Notes under the pieces: model-generated | The model's input: the letters and a program-made list of their open reading frames with translations, nothing else | Told to the model about the DNA's origin: nothing | Database searches by the model: none | In this document: in pieces, positions 61,625 to 64,000 of the stretch | How the letters are laid out: each line of letters opens with the position of its first letter | How positions within the stretch are numbered: position 1 is the stretch's first letter | Position numbers and translations under genes: made by a program | Source of the DNA: SB11 sp965249955 | Lineage (GTDB): Bacteria; Bacteroidota; Bacteroidia; UBA8524 | DNA length: 64,000 bases | Assembly (NCBI GenBank): GCA_965249955.1 | Contig: OZ252261.1 | Coordinates: forward strand, 1,240,001 to 1,304,000 | Direction of reading: 5' to 3'

Positions 61625-62557
61625 TTATGCGTTGCTTGTCAACTGAATATCAAACTGCGAAAGTTTTTTAAACTCGTTTACGCGTGCATCAATTTCTTTC
61701 TGGCTAAGGTTTACTAAACGCTCGGTTCCAAATTTTTCTACACAAAAAGATGCCATTGCCGAGCCGTATATAATGGCGCGTTTCATGTTCTCAAAGCTTA
61801 CATCTTCTGTTTGGCTAAGGTAGCCTATAAAACCACCTGCAAAGGTATCGCCTGCACCGGTTGGGTCAAAAACTTCTTCAAGTGGCAATGCAGGGGCAAA
61901 AAACACTTCGTTTTGATGGAAAAGTAGTGCACCGTGCTCGCCTTTTTTAATTATCAAAAACTGAGGCCCCATAGCCATTATTTTTTTTGATGCTTTTACC
62001 AAGCTGTATTCGCCACTAAGTTGGCGGGCTTCTTCATCGTTTATGGTTAGCACATCAACCATGCTAATGGTTTGGCGAAGATCGTCCATAGCAATATCCA
62101 TCCAAAAATTCATGGTATCCATTACTATTAAGCGTGGGCGTTTCTCTAAACGGTTTATAACTGTTTCTTGCACTTTTGGGGCAAGGTTACCCAGCATCAA
62201 AAACTCGCAGTTTTGGTAGTTGGCAGGTATAATAGGGTCAAAAGTGCCCAATACATTCAGTTCAGTTACCAAAGTATCGCGGCTATTCATATCGTTATGG
62301 TATTTACCACTCCAAAAAAACGATTTCTCGCCTTCTTTTATCTGCAAACCTTCGGTATCAATACCATGGTTTTGCATCATTTGTATATCGGCTTGTGGAA
62401 AGTCTTCGCCTACCACGGCCACAAGGTTAATATCTTTAGTAAAATATGATGATGATAGGCTGATGTAGGTAGCAGCGCCGCCAATTATTTTATCTGTTTT
62501 TCCAAATGGGGTTTCAATAGCATCAAAGGCAACGGAGCCGATTACAAGTAAACTCAT
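61625..62557 (-). CDS. PfkB family carbohydrate/nucleoside kinase
   Basis: 310 residues of the ribokinase fold. The N-terminal IIGGAATYISLSSSYF corresponds to PfkB signature 1 and VFDPTGAGDTFAGGFIGYLS near residue 235 is signature 2, with catalytic Asp in GAGDTF and the anion hole before it. SVDVLTINDEEARQLSG is also typical. It transfers phosphate from ATP to a sugar or nucleoside hydroxyl; the substrate cannot be named from these motifs. No sugar-pathway genes are adjacent. Cytoplasmic. Confidence 0.9.
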   Translation of the reverse strand: MSLLVIGSVAFDAIETPFGKTDKIIGGAATYISLSSSYFTKDINLVAVVGEDFPQADIQMMQNHGIDTEGLQIKEGEKSFFWSGKYHNDMNSRDTLVTELNVLGTFDPIIPANYQNCEFLMLGNLAPKVQETVINRLEKRPRLIVMDTMNFWMDIAMDDLRQTISMVDVLTINDEEARQLSGEYSLVKASKKIMAMGPQFLIIKKGEHGALLFHQNEVFFAPALPLEEVFDPTGAGDTFAGGFIGYLSQTEDVSFENMKRAIIYGSAMASFCVEKFGTERLVNLSQKEIDARVNEFKKLSQFDIQLTSNA

Positions 62558-62692
62558 AAGATTTTAAAATTTTTTTTGTGCAAATATTGCGTTTTTAAAA
62601 CTTAAATCCTATCATTGCAGTCCTTTTTCGGAGGAACAACCAGAACAAACCTAATGATACCACATCATAAGGGGAGTTAAAAACCAAAATAT

Positions 62693-62766
62693 TCCTTGGT
62701 AGCTCAGCTGGTTAGAGCACCTGACTGTTAATCAGGGGGTCGCTGGTTCGAGCCCAGCCCAGGGAG
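62693..62766 (+). tRNA. tRNA-Asn (anticodon GTT)
   Basis: 74 bases. The acceptor stem TCCTTGG pairs with CCAGGGA (one T-G), the D arm contains AGCTCAGCTGGTTAGAGC, the anticodon stem-loop is CCTGA-CTGTTAA-TCAGG with GTT at 62728-62730, and the T arm is GCTGG-TTCGAGC-CCAGC. Discriminator base G fits Asn. CCA is not encoded. Confidence 0.97.
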
Positions 62767-62776
62767 CACAAAAAAT

Positions 62777-62806
62777 AAAAGCCATCCATGTCGGGGTGGC
62801 TTTTTT
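62777..62806 (+). terminator. Terminator of tRNA-Asn
   Basis: AAAAGCCATCC pairs with GGGTGGCTTTT, followed by Ts. It overlaps the extended ORF start at 62796, supporting the inner ATG at 62823 for the next gene. Confidence 0.75.
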
Positions 62807-62822
62807 ACTTTATAGTGATTTC

Positions 62823-63398
62823 ATGAATAAAGCACGAGAAATTTATTTTGGGGATACTGATTCTTTTGCAATAAGATACCTGCCCGATTACAAATTGGTA
62901 AAAGGAGACTTGACTTGGTATTATGCTTTTCTTCATTTGAGTGTAAACGGGAAAATTATTGGGGATCCTTTGGAGTCCTGTTCTGTATTAACTTGGTTGA
63001 ATAGTGTAAGTCTGTTTTTAAATAGGATTAAAAATAATGAACTCGCAAATGATGAATTCTCAAATAGAAAAGATGATGAGCTTTTCGAGTTAATTTGGAA
63101 GGCTAATCAGTTTAAAGACGAGTTTAATCCTGCCTATACTTATTTACCTCAATTAGACAGCGCAGTTTGGGAAAATTGTCATCTTAGCCTTGATGAGACT
63201 ACAGACGCATATTTAATTACCACTACTCAAATTGATGATGATATAAAAATTATTTGGCAAGGGTGGCGAAACCCATGTACTCCCAATTTAATCAATAAGT
63301 TATTTTCGCTTTCTATTCGCAAGGAAACATTAATAAAAATTCTAGAGGACTGCCACACGTATGTAATGGCCGATTTGGTTAATTACAGAATTAAATAA
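62823..63398 (+). CDS. Hypothetical protein, possible Imm42-like immunity protein
   Basis: 191 residues from the ATG at 62823. Soluble, acidic, mixed alpha/beta. The opening GDTDSFAIRYLPDYKLVKGD and the later FLHLSVNGKIIGDPLESCSV recall the GDxxxFAI...G..IGD layout of Imm42-type immunity proteins, but I am not certain. Further landmarks are YTYLPQLDSAVWENCHLSLD, KIIWQGWRNPC and ETLIKILEDCHTYV. No toxin gene is visible next to it; a membrane protein gene follows 71 bases later. It lies just after a tRNA, a common insertion site. Function is unproven. Confidence 0.55.
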   Translation: MNKAREIYFGDTDSFAIRYLPDYKLVKGDLTWYYAFLHLSVNGKIIGDPLESCSVLTWLNSVSLFLNRIKNNELANDEFSNRKDDELFELIWKANQFKDEFNPAYTYLPQLDSAVWENCHLSLDETTDAYLITTTQIDDDIKIIWQGWRNPCTPNLINKLFSLSIRKETLIKILEDCHTYVMADLVNYRIK

Positions 63399-63469
63399 AA
63401 GCGGGCACAAGCTCAGGGAAAACCCACCTAATAAGAAATGGTTTTTTGTTTATTGCCACACGGTTTAGT

Positions 63470-64000
63470 ATGAATAAATCTTTGCTAAAAAGTATTATGT
63501 ACGGCGGCGTTGGGGTCGTACTATTTGTCTTACTGTATTATAGAGAAGATGTGTGGGTGATTTTTTCATACATAGCTTTAGTAGTTGCAGTGTACCATTT
63601 ACTACCAATTATAGTGGTAATATTTGTTAATAATTTCGCTTCAGCGATTGTTCATAGATTACCCGCAAGAAATGATGCAGAGAGTGCAAAAGACCGTCAT
63701 GTTTTAGTTATGACTAAAGTTTTGAGATATTCTTTATTAATAGCACTGTTTCTTATCGCTTTCGAGGCAAATAAGATTGATAATACTATACATGGTAAGC
63801 ATCTGTTTTGGAGCAGTTGCATTATTGGGGTCTTTTCTAGCATGCTTTTTTTGTTCTTTTTTAGCATTATAAACCGCTTTATATTTGATGTTGGAAGTTC
63901 TAATGAAGGCTTTGTTGTAGGCGCATTTATTCTAACCTTTTTTCTTTTAGCACCTGTGATAGTTTCTAAAACTAATAGGTGGTTTGCACAAGAAGAGATA
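63470..64000 (+). CDS. Membrane protein, 3' end beyond the window
   Basis: An ATG at 63470 opens a frame that runs through the right edge, 177 codons so far. It encodes about five hydrophobic segments (SIMYGGVGVVLFVLLYY, VIFSYIALVVAVYHLLPIIV, YSLLIALFLIAF, CIIGVFSSMLFLFFFSII, GAFILTFFLLAPVIVS) with short polar loops (HRLPARNDAESAKDRHV). No family is recognised. It follows the possible immunity gene on the same strand after 71 bases and may share its transcript. Confidence 0.7.
   Translation, partial: MNKSLLKSIMYGGVGVVLFVLLYYREDVWVIFSYIALVVAVYHLLPIIVVIFVNNFASAIVHRLPARNDAESAKDRHVLVMTKVLRYSLLIALFLIAFEANKIDNTIHGKHLFWSSCIIGVFSSMLFLFFFSIINRFIFDVGSSNEGFVVGAFILTFFLLAPVIVSKTNRWFAQEEI

Overview
The window comes from the chromosome of an AT-rich member of the Bacteroidota. 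The evidence is: several secreted multidomain proteins ending in type IX secretion (T9SS) sorting domains of type A (YPNP...G start) and type B (gliding-motility type, TPNGDGLND); repeated matches to the Bacteroidota promoter element TAnnTTTG close to start codons; an almost complete lack of Shine-Dalgarno sequences; and typical gene sets (fused E1 alpha/beta, paired parvulins next to a MoxR ATPase, an LpxD-like acyltransferase, NarL-type two-component genes). No rRNA, CRISPR array, insertion sequence or prophage is visible. One tRNA (Asn, GTT) is present.

Layout. 1-10.3 kb: three tandem minus-strand paralogs of about 1360-residue surface proteins (GEVED, PKD, CUB and Ig-like domains, T9SS tail). 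The first is cut by the window edge and carries a frameshift. 10.6-12.7 kb: a retropepsin-like protein, an AraC regulator and a SRPBCC protein. 12.7-17 kb: malate dehydrogenase, a four-helix-bundle gene in an AT-rich repeat setting, and a 3-oxoacid CoA-transferase operon whose two subunit genes are split by a membrane glycosyltransferase. 17-19.1 kb: an AAA ATPase with a TOPRIM-like tail whose 5' end has an in-frame stop, then a patch of REP-like inverted repeats. 19.1-27 kb: the E1 fusion, a mannosyltransferase-like membrane protein, a beta-barrel protein and a haem-motif-containing T9SS protein. 26.8-42 kb: mainly minus-strand housekeeping and envelope genes (lgt, YwqK-like lipoprotein, LpxD-like, metK, GT2, gcvT, MsbA-like ABC exporter and several outer-membrane proteins). 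42-49.4 kb: plus-strand UspA, Mrp, NifU, two parvulins and MoxR. 49.6-53.7 kb: a type B T9SS protein, a thioredoxin-like protein, a tiny Cys-rich gene and a SigZ-like sigma factor. 53.8-57.9 kb: two membrane-anchored MtfA-like peptidases facing a four-gene signalling operon (small CPPVC protein, 7-TM protein, histidine kinase, response regulator). 58.2-61.2 kb: two tandem six-repeat beta-propeller proteins and a four-repeat protein, all without signal peptides. 61.6-64 kb: a PfkB kinase, tRNA-Asn, a possible immunity protein and a truncated membrane gene.

The features I consider most worth following are the 33-codon Cys/Asp-rich peptide gene with its own terminator beside the SigZ-like gene, the leaderless-secretion puzzle of the propeller proteins, and the interrupted ATPase-TOPRIM gene. 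Most functions are read from motifs alone. No database search was possible.
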